Origin: Carnobacterium_A antarcticum
GTDB taxonomy: Bacteria; Bacillota; Bacilli; Lactobacillales; Carnobacteriaceae
DNA length: 64,000 nt
Reading direction: 5' to 3' (one strand)
Assembly (NCBI RefSeq): GCF_042658365.1
Contig: NZ_JBHSQC010000006.1
In this document: piece after piece, positions 52,183-60,827 of the stretch
Layout of the letters: each line of letters begins with the position of its first letter
Position numbering within the stretch: the stretch's first letter is position 1
Notes under the pieces: generated by a model
Told to the model about the DNA's origin: nothing
Database searches by the model: none
What the model saw: only the letters and a program-made list of their open reading frames with translations
Program-made: the position numbers and the translations under genes

Positions 52183-52226
52183 AAATAATTATTCAATTGG
52201 AGGTGGATTTTTGGTTGACAATTCAT
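52155..52226 (-). CDS. Aromatic leader peptide of the TrpXYZ-like operon (predicted)
   Basis: A 23-codon ORF, ATG 52226 with GAGGGA 6 nt upstream, starting about 30 nt after the presumed transcription start. The product begins MNCQPKIHL and has Tyr-Phe-Phe-Ser-Tyr-Phe at residues 14-19, then IDCL. Two Tyr and three Phe codons in a row of six, just over the first RNA pairing segment, are what an attenuator leader peptide should look like. It was not matched to any known peptide. Confidence 0.65.
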   Translation of the reverse strand: MNCQPKIHLQLNNYFFSYFIDCL

Positions 52227-52261
52227 AATGAATCCCTCACAATCTGCATTTGATGTGTTTA

Positions 52262-52290
52262 AGTATAGAAAATAACTTTCACTTTGTCAA
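52262..52290 (-). promoter_or_regulatory. Sigma-A promoter of the TrpXYZ-like operon
   Basis: TTGACA (52290-52285), 17-nt spacer, TATACT (52267-52262): nearly ideal. It gives a leader of about 385 nt. Confidence 0.9.
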
Positions 52291-52436
52291 TTGTTTTATT
52301 AAAAAATATTAATCTGACTGTTACTTAATCTTTACTTACACAGCTTTAAGCAAGGTCTTTCATTGCATTTTCTATTTTTAATGGTGCTTTTTTTGCTATT
52401 CCTTTTTTTCAAAAGTTAGGTTTTTTTATGACTTTT

Positions 52437-52445
52437 TGATATAAT
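52437..52445 (+). promoter_or_regulatory. Extended -10 promoter of the PBP gene
   Basis: TGATATAAT (TATAAT at 52440-52445) 47 nt before the TTG start; only a T-rich -35 region. Divergent from the TrpXYZ-like promoter. Confidence 0.6.
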
Positions 52446-52491
52446 CAACAGAGTAACTTTGTTTAAATTATGAATATGAGGTGAACTTAAT

Positions 52492-55400
52492 TTGAAAGAA
52501 CCAAAAAGGAGTACCACTTCTTTGCTCTTAGAAAAAGTTAAAACTTTTTTCATTGATGCTAAACAAGCCGCTAAGAAGAAGTGGGTTGCTTTCAAACAAA
52601 AACAAGCTGCTAAAAAAGAGACAACTGATAAAAATTCGTCTCAACCATCAAATGCAGCAGAACCGTCAGTTGATTCTGCTTATCGCAGCAAGCCAAAAAC
52701 ACACCAAACCGAACCAGAAACACTTGATGATAAATTCATCGCATTTTTATTAGCGATCAAAGGATGGGTTGTAATGAAATGGCGAGCTCTGAAGAAAAAA
52801 TTCGGTAAAAAAACTTCTAAAGGAAAACACCGGCAAACTAAAGATGAAAAGAATCCAACATCTTCTGAAAATTCTTTATTTTTTGGGTTTAATGTAGGGT
52901 ACACTGTTTTCAAAAACCTTTTTATCACACTTATTGTCGTTATCTTGATGGGTGTGGCCTTCGGAGGCGGAGCTGGACTAGGTTACTTTGCTTATCTCGT
53001 TTCTAATGATGAGCCCCCTACTTATGAAGAAATGAAAGCTGATATCGAAAATCTCGAAACCACTTCATCTGCTTATTATGCCGGAGGAGAATTGATCAGC
53101 GATTTAAAAACGGACTTAAAAAGAATAAAAATCCCATTAGCGGATATGTCTCCTCTAATTCAAAATGCCATTATTGCTACTGAAGATGAATACTTTTATG
53201 ACCATGAAGGAGTTGTTCCAAAAGCTGTTGTTCGTGCGTTAGCTCAAGAAGTCAGCGGAGCTACTAATGTTTCTGGAGGTTCAACACTTACTCAGCAACT
53301 CGTAAAACAACAAATCCTAACAAATGAAGTTTCATTTAAACGAAAAGCAAATGAAATTTTACTTGCTTTCCGACTTGAAAATTACTTTTCAAAAGATGAA
53401 ATTTTAGAAGCCTATTTAAACGTTTCCCCATTTGGACGTAATAATCATGGTGAAAATATTGCTGGGCTTCAAGAAGCAACATCCGGTATCTTCGGTGTTG
53501 CTCCAAATGAAGTCAGTTTACCGCAAGCTGCTTTTATAGCTGGGCTGCCTCAGAATCCGATCGTCTATAGTCCTTATACCCAATATGGAGAAATTAAAGA
53601 GGATTTAACAACGGGTATGGCACGTAAAGACGAGGTTTTGTTCAGAATGTACCGTGAAGGCTATATCAGCGAAGATGAATACAATGAAGCAAAAAATTAC
53701 GACTTAGCACAAGATTTTATCCAACAAGATACTTCAACTCAGCAAAAAAATTCTTATCTTTATGACAAAGTTGAAAAAGAAGCACGGGAAATCATTATGG
53801 AAAAACTGTACACTGCTGACAAATTGACGGCTTCTGACTTAGCCGCAGATAAAAGTTTGTATGATGAATATTACGAAAAAGCCGATCAAGAAATACGAAT
53901 GAAAGGTTTTAAAATTAACACGACGATCGATAAGCCTGTTTATGAGGCTATGCAAAATGTCGTAACAAATAATGCTGGCAATTTAGGTTACCAAAAAGAA
54001 GTTGAATGGACAAACCCAGATACAGGAGAAGTTGTGACCATTATCGAACCGGTCCAAAACGGCAGTGTTCTAATGAATAACGCTACTGGTGCTATCCTTT
54101 CCTTTATTGGAGGAGTAGATTTTGAGGTCTCACAAGTCAATCACGCCTTTGACACTCAACGTTCTCCTGGTTCGACGATTAAACCTTTATTGGTGTATGC
54201 ACCTGCACTTGAAAACGGCACGATCACACCAGCAACCATTGTACCGCAAACAACATTAGTGGTACCTGATGGAGTTAATGGAACTCATGAGATCACCAAT
54301 GATGGCGGCAACGTGCCGAATACATGGATCAGTTCCAGAGAAGGGTTGGCTAAGTCTAGTAACCTTGTAACCAGCAGAATCTATCTAGAGATGCAAAAAT
54401 CATTTGTACCTGGAGAATACTTGCCTAAGATGGGTATCGGAACTGATTCGATTTCTGAAGAAGAATACGCTAACCCGTCATTAGCTATTGGTGGTACTGA
54501 ACATGGTGCAACTGTTTTAGAACAAACCAACGCTTTTGCGACATTAGCTAATAATGGTACCCATACTGAAAGTTATATGATCGAATCCATTGAAAATTCA
54601 GCTGGAGATGTCATTTATCAACACGAAACTAAATCAAATCAGGTTTTCTCTCCCCAAACCGCATACCTGACAATTGATATGATGCGTGATGTTTTGGATG
54701 CTGGAACAGCGACCGAAGTTAAAGGTCAATTAAACTTCAGTGCTGACTTAGCAGGGAAGACCGGAACTTCTGAAGAACAAAAAGACATCTGGTTTATCGC
54801 GAGTACTCCCGAAGTTACTTTGAGTTCTTGGATAGGTTACGATAATTCAATTGAAGGTGTCACAAACTATTTGAACGAATACTCAGGTGTTGGGAGTGCT
54901 GGCAGGCGTAACCGGGCTTTCTGGTCACAGTTGGCTAATGCTATCAATAGTGCTAACCCTTCTATCATGGGCGCAAACAAATCTTTCCAACAACCAGAAG
55001 GCATTGTTTCGACTACGGTCAATGACAAAACAGGTATGAAAGCCGGCAAAGTAAAATTAGGCAATGGAAAGGAAACTACTGTCTCTGGTGAAACGAAAAC
55101 TGAGATTTTTAACAGCAAGTACCTTCCTGGAACAACCACTTACAATTTTGCAATTGGCGCAAATGCAAAAGAATTACAAGATTATTGGGGAGGCCTAGCG
55201 AGCTCAGAGGCAAAAGCAAAGATGGAACAAAAAGGTAAAGCCGATGCGAAAGCTAAGGCAGAATCCGAAAAAGCGAAAGCTGATGCAGATGCTAAAGCCA
55301 AAGCAGAATCTGAAAAAGTGAAAGCCGATGCAGATGCCAAAACCAAAGCAGAGTCCGAAAAAGCAAAAGCTGATGCAGATGCTAAAGCTAAAGCAGAATC

Positions 55401-55611
55401 TGAAAAAGCAAAAGCCGATGCAGATGCCAAAGCAAAGGCTGAATCTGAAAAAGCGAAAGCTGATGCAGATGCTAAAGCCAAAGCAGAATCTGAAAAAGCG
55501 AAAGCCGATGCAGACGCCAAAGCCAAAGCAGAATCTGAAAAAGCAAAAGCCGATGCGGATGCCAAAGCAAAAGCTGAGTCTGAAAAAGCGAAAAAAAATT
55601 CTACTCCTTGA
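52492..55611 (+). CDS. pbp1A: Class A penicillin-binding protein (PBP1A family) with repetitive tail
   Basis: A 1039-residue bifunctional cell-wall synthase. A basic cytoplasmic N-terminus (about 1-140) precedes one transmembrane segment (about 143-170). The glycosyltransferase 51 domain has ATEDEYFYDHEG (catalytic Glu near 231) and SGGSTLTQQLVKQ. The transpeptidase domain has SxxK as GSTIK (Ser near 562), SSN and KTGTSE (near 757). From about residue 910 the protein is a run of 15-residue Ala/Lys/Glu/Asp repeats. Start TTG 52492, with GAGG 9 nt upstream. The long N-terminus and tail are larger than in most PBP1A proteins. Confidence 0.95.
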   Translation: MKEPKRSTTSLLLEKVKTFFIDAKQAAKKKWVAFKQKQAAKKETTDKNSSQPSNAAEPSVDSAYRSKPKTHQTEPETLDDKFIAFLLAIKGWVVMKWRALKKKFGKKTSKGKHRQTKDEKNPTSSENSLFFGFNVGYTVFKNLFITLIVVILMGVAFGGGAGLGYFAYLVSNDEPPTYEEMKADIENLETTSSAYYAGGELISDLKTDLKRIKIPLADMSPLIQNAIIATEDEYFYDHEGVVPKAVVRALAQEVSGATNVSGGSTLTQQLVKQQILTNEVSFKRKANEILLAFRLENYFSKDEILEAYLNVSPFGRNNHGENIAGLQEATSGIFGVAPNEVSLPQAAFIAGLPQNPIVYSPYTQYGEIKEDLTTGMARKDEVLFRMYREGYISEDEYNEAKNYDLAQDFIQQDTSTQQKNSYLYDKVEKEAREIIMEKLYTADKLTASDLAADKSLYDEYYEKADQEIRMKGFKINTTIDKPVYEAMQNVVTNNAGNLGYQKEVEWTNPDTGEVVTIIEPVQNGSVLMNNATGAILSFIGGVDFEVSQVNHAFDTQRSPGSTIKPLLVYAPALENGTITPATIVPQTTLVVPDGVNGTHEITNDGGNVPNTWISSREGLAKSSNLVTSRIYLEMQKSFVPGEYLPKMGIGTDSISEEEYANPSLAIGGTEHGATVLEQTNAFATLANNGTHTESYMIESIENSAGDVIYQHETKSNQVFSPQTAYLTIDMMRDVLDAGTATEVKGQLNFSADLAGKTGTSEEQKDIWFIASTPEVTLSSWIGYDNSIEGVTNYLNEYSGVGSAGRRNRAFWSQLANAINSANPSIMGANKSFQQPEGIVSTTVNDKTGMKAGKVKLGNGKETTVSGETKTEIFNSKYLPGTTTYNFAIGANAKELQDYWGGLASSEAKAKMEQKGKADAKAKAESEKAKADADAKAKAESEKVKADADAKTKAESEKAKADADAKAKAESEKAKADADAKAKAESEKAKADADAKAKAESEKAKADADAKAKAESEKAKADADAKAKAESEKAKKNSTP
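55235..55595 (+). repeat. 45-bp tandem repeats in the PBP tail
   Basis: About eight copies of a 45-bp unit coding AKADADAKAKAESEK with few changes (VKADADAKTK once). Copies differ mainly at synonymous sites. It encodes a charged, Ala-rich helix likely to be rod-like outside the membrane. Confidence 0.9.
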
Positions 55612-55624
55612 TACTCTTGGAAAT

Positions 55625-55673
55625 AAAAATCCCGACTAAGAAGAATGTATCTTCTTAGCCGGGATTTTTTGAT
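55625..55673. terminator. Bidirectional terminator between PBP gene and ccpA
   Basis: The stem AAAATCCCG-CTAAGAAG/CTTCTTAG-CGGGATTTT with T runs on both sides, between converging genes. Confidence 0.92.
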
Positions 55674-55676
55674 TTT

Positions 55677-56681
55677 TTATTTAGTTGTTCCTCTGTTCGC
55701 AACGTTATGCGGTAAGATAATCGTTTTTTCATCTACTTCTTCTTTGTTCATTAATTTTGTTAACAACCGCATTGAAACGGCTCCGATATCGTATAAAGGT
55801 TGAGTAATGGTACTCATTTTAGGTCTAACCATTTCAGTTAATTTTGAATTGTTTGCAGTAACCAATTCAAATTCTTCTGGAACGCGAACGTCGTGATCTA
55901 ATGCTCCATTTAAAACTCCAACAGCTAGTTCATCGTCTCCTACAAAGACAGCCGTTGCACTTGCTTCAGCTAATTTGCTGTAAATTTCTTCTCCAGCAGA
56001 AAAAGTGTATTCTGTTTCAAAAATCAAGCTTTCATCAAATGTAATTCCTGCGTCTGCTAAAGCTTTTTTATAGCCTTTCATTCGGTAAATGCTGTTGATC
56101 GGCTCTTCTGTTTGCGAACCAGAAACAAAAGCAATGCGTTGATGTCCTTTAGCAACCAACTCAGAAACAACCTGTTCTGTTGCTGCTTCATAATCAATGT
56201 TGACACTGCCCACTTGCTCATCTGGATCAACTGTTCCTGCCAACACTACTGGAATTTTAGAACGCGAAAACTCTGCACGTAATTCATCCGTAATTTTATG
56301 CCCCATGTAAATTAATCCATCTACTTGTTTCGCTAATAATGTATTCAATACATTCACTTCTTTTTGATCGTTTTGATCCGAGTTTGCTAAAATGATGTTG
56401 TATTTATACATTGTTGCGATGTCGTCTATTCCTCTTGCTAGTGAAGAAAAGTATAAGTTGGTCACATCAGGAATAATCACGCCTACAGTCGTTGTTTTTT
56501 TACTTGCTAATCCCCGAGCAATCGCATTAGGCCGGTAGTCTAAACGGTCAATAACTTCTAAGACTTTTTTTCTGGTTGTTGGTTTGACATTCGGATTGCC
56601 GTTTACAACCCGTGAGACTGTTGCCATAGATACATTTGCTTCTCTTGCTACATCGTATATTGTAATTGTTTGTTTTTCCAT
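55677..56681 (-). CDS. ccpA: Catabolite control protein A
   Basis: A 334-residue LacI-family regulator. The helix-turn-helix YDVAREANVSMATVSRVVNG is at about residues 9-28, then the hinge helix PNAIARGLASKKT, then the periplasmic-binding-like core with TNLYFSSLARGIDD. With HPr-Ser46-P it represses or activates genes at cre sites. Start ATG 56681. It is divergent from pepQ across an intergenic space with a cre-like site, a pairing known in many lactic acid bacteria. Confidence 0.96.
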   Translation of the reverse strand: MEKQTITIYDVAREANVSMATVSRVVNGNPNVKPTTRKKVLEVIDRLDYRPNAIARGLASKKTTTVGVIIPDVTNLYFSSLARGIDDIATMYKYNIILANSDQNDQKEVNVLNTLLAKQVDGLIYMGHKITDELRAEFSRSKIPVVLAGTVDPDEQVGSVNIDYEAATEQVVSELVAKGHQRIAFVSGSQTEEPINSIYRMKGYKKALADAGITFDESLIFETEYTFSAGEEIYSKLAEASATAVFVGDDELAVGVLNGALDHDVRVPEEFELVTANNSKLTEMVRPKMSTITQPLYDIGAVSMRLLTKLMNKEEVDEKTIILPHNVANRGTTK

Positions 56682-56759
56682 ATATTTAATCCCCTTTAAT
56701 TTTCGGATTTTATTGATACAATTTCATTCTTATACAATTTATCAAATTTCCGCAAATAA

Positions 56760-56773
56760 TGCAAGCGTTTTAA
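56760..56773. promoter_or_regulatory. cre-like site between ccpA and pepQ
   Basis: TGCAAGCGTTTTAA matches the cre consensus TGNNARCGNWWWCA in all but one position. Known ccpA-pepQ spacers carry cre sites, so autoregulation is plausible. Confidence 0.65.
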
Positions 56774-56910
56774 TTCCGTTTTCATGAAAATTTCATAATC
56801 TGTTTCATTAGTCTGAATTCTTAACTTAAAATTTATCCTTCATAGCAAGAAGACTAATGGTACAATTAAGATATCTAAACAAAATTTTTTTATAGAAAGT
56901 AGGAATAGTT

Positions 56911-58008
56911 ATGAATAAACGGTTGTCAGAATTACAACAGTGGTTAAGAGAAACAGGTACAGATTGTCTGTTTATCAATGATCCAGGAAATGTAGTCTAT
57001 TTCAGTGGCTTTGAAAGCGAACCTCATGAGAGAATTTTAGGACTCGTCCTCTTTCCTTTTGCTGATCCATTTTTGTTTACTCCTTCCTTAGAAATGGAAG
57101 ATGCTAAAAAAGGCAGTTGGCCTTTTGATGTGATCAGTTATTTGGATAATGAAGATCCTTGGGCGATCATAACCAATGAAATGAATCAACGGGCCGCACA
57201 ATTGAAGCAATTAGCTATTGAAAAAGATTTCTTAACGGTAATGCGTCATGAAAAATTAGCACAATCCTTAGAATTCAGCCAGTTTATTGATGCTACTCCT
57301 AAGATTCAAGAAATGAAACTAATTAAAAGCTCAGATGAAATCGAACGAATGAAAGAAGCAGGAAAATGGGCTGATACAGCTTTGACCATTGGATTTAACG
57401 CAATTAAAGAAGATGTCTCCGAACAAGAAATCGTAGCAGAAATTGAATACCAATTAAAAAAACAAGGTATCAAAGAAATGAGTTTTGAAACAATGGTTTT
57501 GGCAGGAGATAATGCAGCCAGTCCTCATGGCACTTCAGGTTCTCGCAAAATAAAAAAAGATGAGTTTGTTTTATTTGATCTCGGTGTAGTACATAATGGA
57601 TACACCAGTGATGTAACACGCACAATAGCCTTTGGAACTCCTTCTCAAAAAGCGCAAGAAATATATGCTCTTGTCCTTGAAGCTCATCACGCAGCTATTG
57701 CCGCAGTAAAACCTGGCGTAACTGCTGGAGAACTTGATGCGATCGCTCGAAACATTATTTCTGAAGGAGGATACGGCCCTTACTTCACTCATCGCTTAGG
57801 TCATGGGTTAGGCAGCAGCGTCCATGAATATCCTTCCATTATGCAAGGCAGCAACTTGGTGATCCAAGAAGGAATGTGCTTCTCAATTGAACCGGGTATT
57901 TATGTTCCAGATATTGCCGGAGTTCGCATTGAGGATTGTTTATATGTAACCAAAGACGGCTGCGAAGTTTTTACACACACTCCTACTGCTTATACTTCGA
58001 TTCTCTAA
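56911..58008 (+). CDS. pepQ: Xaa-Pro dipeptidase (prolidase) PepQ
   Basis: A 365-residue M24 metallopeptidase. Metal ligands are in VLFDLGVVHNGYTSDVTRTI (two Asp), the His of HRLGHGLGSSVHEYP, and the Glu residues of SIEPGIYVPD and VRIED. Placed divergent to ccpA as in Lactobacillus, Lactococcus and Enterococcus relatives; it splits Xaa-Pro dipeptides. Start ATG 56911. Confidence 0.95.
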   Translation: MNKRLSELQQWLRETGTDCLFINDPGNVVYFSGFESEPHERILGLVLFPFADPFLFTPSLEMEDAKKGSWPFDVISYLDNEDPWAIITNEMNQRAAQLKQLAIEKDFLTVMRHEKLAQSLEFSQFIDATPKIQEMKLIKSSDEIERMKEAGKWADTALTIGFNAIKEDVSEQEIVAEIEYQLKKQGIKEMSFETMVLAGDNAASPHGTSGSRKIKKDEFVLFDLGVVHNGYTSDVTRTIAFGTPSQKAQEIYALVLEAHHAAIAAVKPGVTAGELDAIARNIISEGGYGPYFTHRLGHGLGSSVHEYPSIMQGSNLVIQEGMCFSIEPGIYVPDIAGVRIEDCLYVTKDGCEVFTHTPTAYTSIL

Positions 58009-58015
58009 AACAAGA

Positions 58016-58054
58016 AACAAAATCCCAGGAAGCAGAGCTCCCTGGGATTTTTAG
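58016..58054. terminator. Bidirectional terminator between pepQ and ytxH-like gene
   Basis: The stem AAATCCCAGG/CCTGGGATTT, then TTTTAG on the plus strand; both neighbours end here. Confidence 0.88.
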
Positions 58055-58065
58055 TCTACATACCT

Positions 58066-58869
58066 TTAGATTCCAACATTTGTGTTGGTAGATTTACGAT
58101 CTTTTGGATCAGAATCTTCTTTGCGTTGTTCTGTTCCAGTATTAACTGATGATAATTTTTCATCTTCAGCTGCTTTCTTTTGATCGTACGTGTAGTCCAT
58201 TGTGTTTCTTTCAACTTCTTCTTTTAATGAATCAGAATCTAATTTCAATCCTTTTGTAAACTGTTGGCTATCATTTTTTGCTTCAGCTGATTTTTTCTTA
58301 GCATCTTCTGTTGCCTCTTCCGCTGTTCCTTTAGCGTCTGCTGCTGCGTCTTTTGCAGTATCTTGAGCATCTTCAGCTGCATCTTTGGCTGTTTCTTTGA
58401 CTTCTGCAGAAGCGTCTTTAACTTTTTCTTTAGTATCAGCTGCGATATCAGTTGCTTTATCTTTTGCATCACCCATCGTTGAGCTGAGGTTTTCTTTTGT
58501 TTCGGAAGCTGTATCGCTTAAATCTGATTTCACTTTTTCTGTACTGTCCATTACTTCAGAACGAATATTTTTTAAGTCTTCTCCTACTTCTTTTGAAGTA
58601 TGGCTTAATTGTTCTTTCATTTGTGATGCTGTATCTTTTAGGTTGATTTTAATGTCTTCTGTTGCATCTTTAGCTACATCTTTAATTTCTGTTCCTTTTT
58701 CTTTGGCAATATCTGTGTAATCTTTAGCGTTGTCTTTAGCCATTGAAGCTTGATGTGCTAAATCATCACGTAATTCTTTGCCGGACTTAGGAGCAAATAA
58801 CAATGCTGCGATACTAGCTGTTGCTGCCCCGATAAGAGTTCCTAATAAAAAACCATTTTTCTTTGCCAT
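58066..58869 (-). CDS. YtxH domain protein with LEA-like repeats
   Basis: A 267-residue protein. A basic start and one hydrophobic segment with small residues (GFLLGTLIGAATASIAALLFAPKSGKELRDDL shown only partly: LFAPKSGKELRDDL is the YtxH mark) anchor it. The remaining 220 residues are a charged low-complexity helix built from 11-residue-like units such as AKDAAEDAQDT and KDATEDIKINL, much like group 3 LEA proteins. YtxH proteins belong to general/envelope stress responses. It lies 70 nt after the DUF948 gene; together they are a common pair (YtxG-YtxH). Confidence 0.88.
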   Translation of the reverse strand: MAKKNGFLLGTLIGAATASIAALLFAPKSGKELRDDLAHQASMAKDNAKDYTDIAKEKGTEIKDVAKDATEDIKINLKDTASQMKEQLSHTSKEVGEDLKNIRSEVMDSTEKVKSDLSDTASETKENLSSTMGDAKDKATDIAADTKEKVKDASAEVKETAKDAAEDAQDTAKDAAADAKGTAEEATEDAKKKSAEAKNDSQQFTKGLKLDSDSLKEEVERNTMDYTYDQKKAAEDEKLSSVNTGTEQRKEDSDPKDRKSTNTNVGI

Positions 58870-58939
58870 AATTAATTTCCCCTCTTCTGTATGATTATAT
58901 CGTGTCTTTTTTTCTGCTTTTACATGACGTTAATTAAAT

Positions 58940-59371
58940 TTATGCTTCTTTTTTAGTTTTACGTTTCCGGTTTAGATTTAAAGCTGTTTTACCAACTTTT
59001 GTAACCATTCCGGTTTGTACTGTTTTTTTCGTAGTTCCTGAAACATGTCCTGCTAAGTTCCGTGTTGAGGAATTTAAACTTGATACTGAAACGCCTAAAT
59101 CTCCAATTGCTTGGAATAGTGGATCGGTTTTACCCAATTTCCCATTCACATCGTCTAACGTCGCATTGGATTTATTTAAGAGACCTTCAACCTCGATCAA
59201 AAGACTATCAGCATCCTTAGTGATTACTTCGATGCTGGTATTCGCTTCCTTAATCGTTTTTGATACCTCTTCGATTACTTTTGAAACTTTTAATAATACT
59301 ACAATTAGAAAAACGACTAATGCAGCAAATGCTATTGCAGCGATTAACGCTGCTATTTCTCCACCTGTCAT
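58940..59371 (-). CDS. DUF948 domain protein (YtxG-like)
   Basis: A 143-residue single-pass membrane protein. A transmembrane segment (residues 5-28, ALIAAIAFAALVVFLIVVLL) is followed by a predicted coiled coil with the DUF948 pattern LIEVEGLLNKSNATLDDVN. The tail is basic (LNRKRKTKKEA). Its function is unknown; in Bacillus ytxGH belongs to the general stress regulon. The ribosome-binding site GGAGGAAG precedes ATG 59371. Confidence 0.9.
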   Translation of the reverse strand: MTGGEIAALIAAIAFAALVVFLIVVLLKVSKVIEEVSKTIKEANTSIEVITKDADSLLIEVEGLLNKSNATLDDVNGKLGKTDPLFQAIGDLGVSVSSLNSSTRNLAGHVSGTTKKTVQTGMVTKVGKTALNLNRKRKTKKEA

Positions 59372-59722
59372 CTTAATTCCTCACTTCCTCCAATATACTG
59401 GTTTTTTCATTTCCTATAACTTTTAAGAAAAACAAACGCTCATTTTATTAAATGAACCAATAAAAAAAGGCTATCTTTCCGGCAAGCAATAGTAAATCTT
59501 ACTTCATGTTTAGAATACCATTAAAATTTTACCACTTCAAATAATATGATACCGATTTCTAGAAATTCCTTCTCTTTCGCTCTTTTCTGTTTTAAATAAA
59601 ATTGTCATTACGCGAATAGGTTGTAAAAAAAGGCTTCTGTTTGTTTTCCTTTCTTTTATTAATTTGGTATGATTAAGAATAGCAGCTTCATGTTGCAAAT
59701 TGTTAACTAAAGGAGTTTTTTT
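59372..59722. other. Intergenic space between DUF948 and mscS genes
   Basis: 351 nt of AT-rich DNA between divergent genes. The plus strand has TGGTATGAT (TATGAT at 59668-59673), an extended -10 element fit for mscS. Nothing else firm is seen: no long hairpin with a T run, no ORF with a ribosome-binding site. Confidence 0.6.
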
Positions 59723-60619
59723 TTGAATAACCAAATGGACAGTTCGGTTACTACAGAAGTAGTAGAATCCGTTACCCAACAAACAAATGTTTTTATGGAA
59801 TTCTGGCATAACATCAATTGGAATAAAATTTTAGCTTTTGGTGTGTCTAAAGCTCTGCAAATTCTTTTTTTCTTATTGATTTTTTTAGTGATAAAAAAGA
59901 TAGGGAATGTCTTTATCCAGAAAACATTCCAAAATTACCGTAAAAAGAAACACATCTCTTTAAGCCGGTTAGACACGCTAAATACCCTTACTCACAATCT
60001 TTTTAATTCTTTGCTGGGTTTCTTCTTAGCCTATGCCATTTTATCTGCTATAGGTATTCCAGTCGGTACATTGCTTGCTGGTGCCGGAGTTATCGGGTTA
60101 GCTTTATCTCTAGGCGCCCAAGGGTTCGTTAGCGACATTGTCAATGGATTTTTCATTCTGCTTGAAAAACAAGTAGATGTAGGCGATGTAGTGGAATTAG
60201 ATGAAATTTTTGGAACAGTAGTCGATGTTAATTTAAAAACCACAACTGTAAAAAGTTTTGATGGAACATTGAATTTTGTGCCCAATCGTTACATCACTAT
60301 CGTCAGCAATAAGTCGCGAGAAGATATGCGTGCTCAAATCGATATCCGTCTCTTTCCTGATGCTGATATGGGTTTGGTCAACTCATTGATTGAACAAGTA
60401 AATGAACGTTTGGTACCGAAATACCCAGAAATCACACAAGCGCCTAATAATTTAGGTCTGCTCGATATTGGAAATGGGCAATTTGCCGTTCGGATCATCC
60501 TTTTTACACTTAATGGTAGCCAATATGATATTCAAAATACGTTTTTCCAAGAATACCTCTCTGCTCTGACAAAAGAAGGTATCGCTATTCCTGTCACTAA
60601 TATCAACCTTCCAGACTGA
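59723..60619 (+). CDS. mscS: Small-conductance mechanosensitive channel (MscS family)
   Basis: A 298-residue MscS protein with two outer helices and the pore-lining third helix (LLAGAGVIGLALSLGAQGFV, rich in Gly/Ala), followed by SDIVNGFFILLEKQ, the typical entry to the beta domain, and the cytoplasmic cage. It opens on hypo-osmotic shock. The start is TTG 59723, with AAGGAG 8 nt upstream; ATG 59735 is the next choice. Confidence 0.93.
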   Translation: MNNQMDSSVTTEVVESVTQQTNVFMEFWHNINWNKILAFGVSKALQILFFLLIFLVIKKIGNVFIQKTFQNYRKKKHISLSRLDTLNTLTHNLFNSLLGFFLAYAILSAIGIPVGTLLAGAGVIGLALSLGAQGFVSDIVNGFFILLEKQVDVGDVVELDEIFGTVVDVNLKTTTVKSFDGTLNFVPNRYITIVSNKSREDMRAQIDIRLFPDADMGLVNSLIEQVNERLVPKYPEITQAPNNLGLLDIGNGQFAVRIILFTLNGSQYDIQNTFFQEYLSALTKEGIAIPVTNINLPD

Positions 60620-60686
60620 ATCTGTCTTGGAGAAAAGCTACGCAACTCAGATTCTCTTTAGGGCAAAAGTCGCATAGACTTTTGCG
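60617..60686. repeat. Paired hairpins behind mscS
   Basis: GAATCTG/CAGATTC (60618-60624 with 60648-60654) and a perfect 9-bp hairpin GCAAAAGTC/GACTTTTGC (60663-60685). Neither has a T tail. Possibly an RNA stabiliser or the end of a small repeat. Confidence 0.4.
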
Positions 60687-60827
60687 GCAAAAAGAAATAA
60701 ACTTGTTTTGAAGAGTGCTTAGACTTAAACTAAAAATAAATAGCTGATTTGTTTGCTTTCTACTTAATGCACCCCAGTTATAAAGCTTAACAATGAATTA
60801 ATTTTATTAGGAAAGGAGGAACAAAAA

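Noticed and set aside
55182..55565. 127-residue antisense ORF across the PBP tail, and a 103-residue one in another plus frame
   Set aside because: Both are shadows of the repetitive coding sequence: they mirror its period and lack ribosome-binding sites.
55235..55595. Regular 45-bp repeats taken as a CRISPR-like array
   Set aside because: There are no unique spacers; the repeats are contiguous and in frame with the PBP gene.
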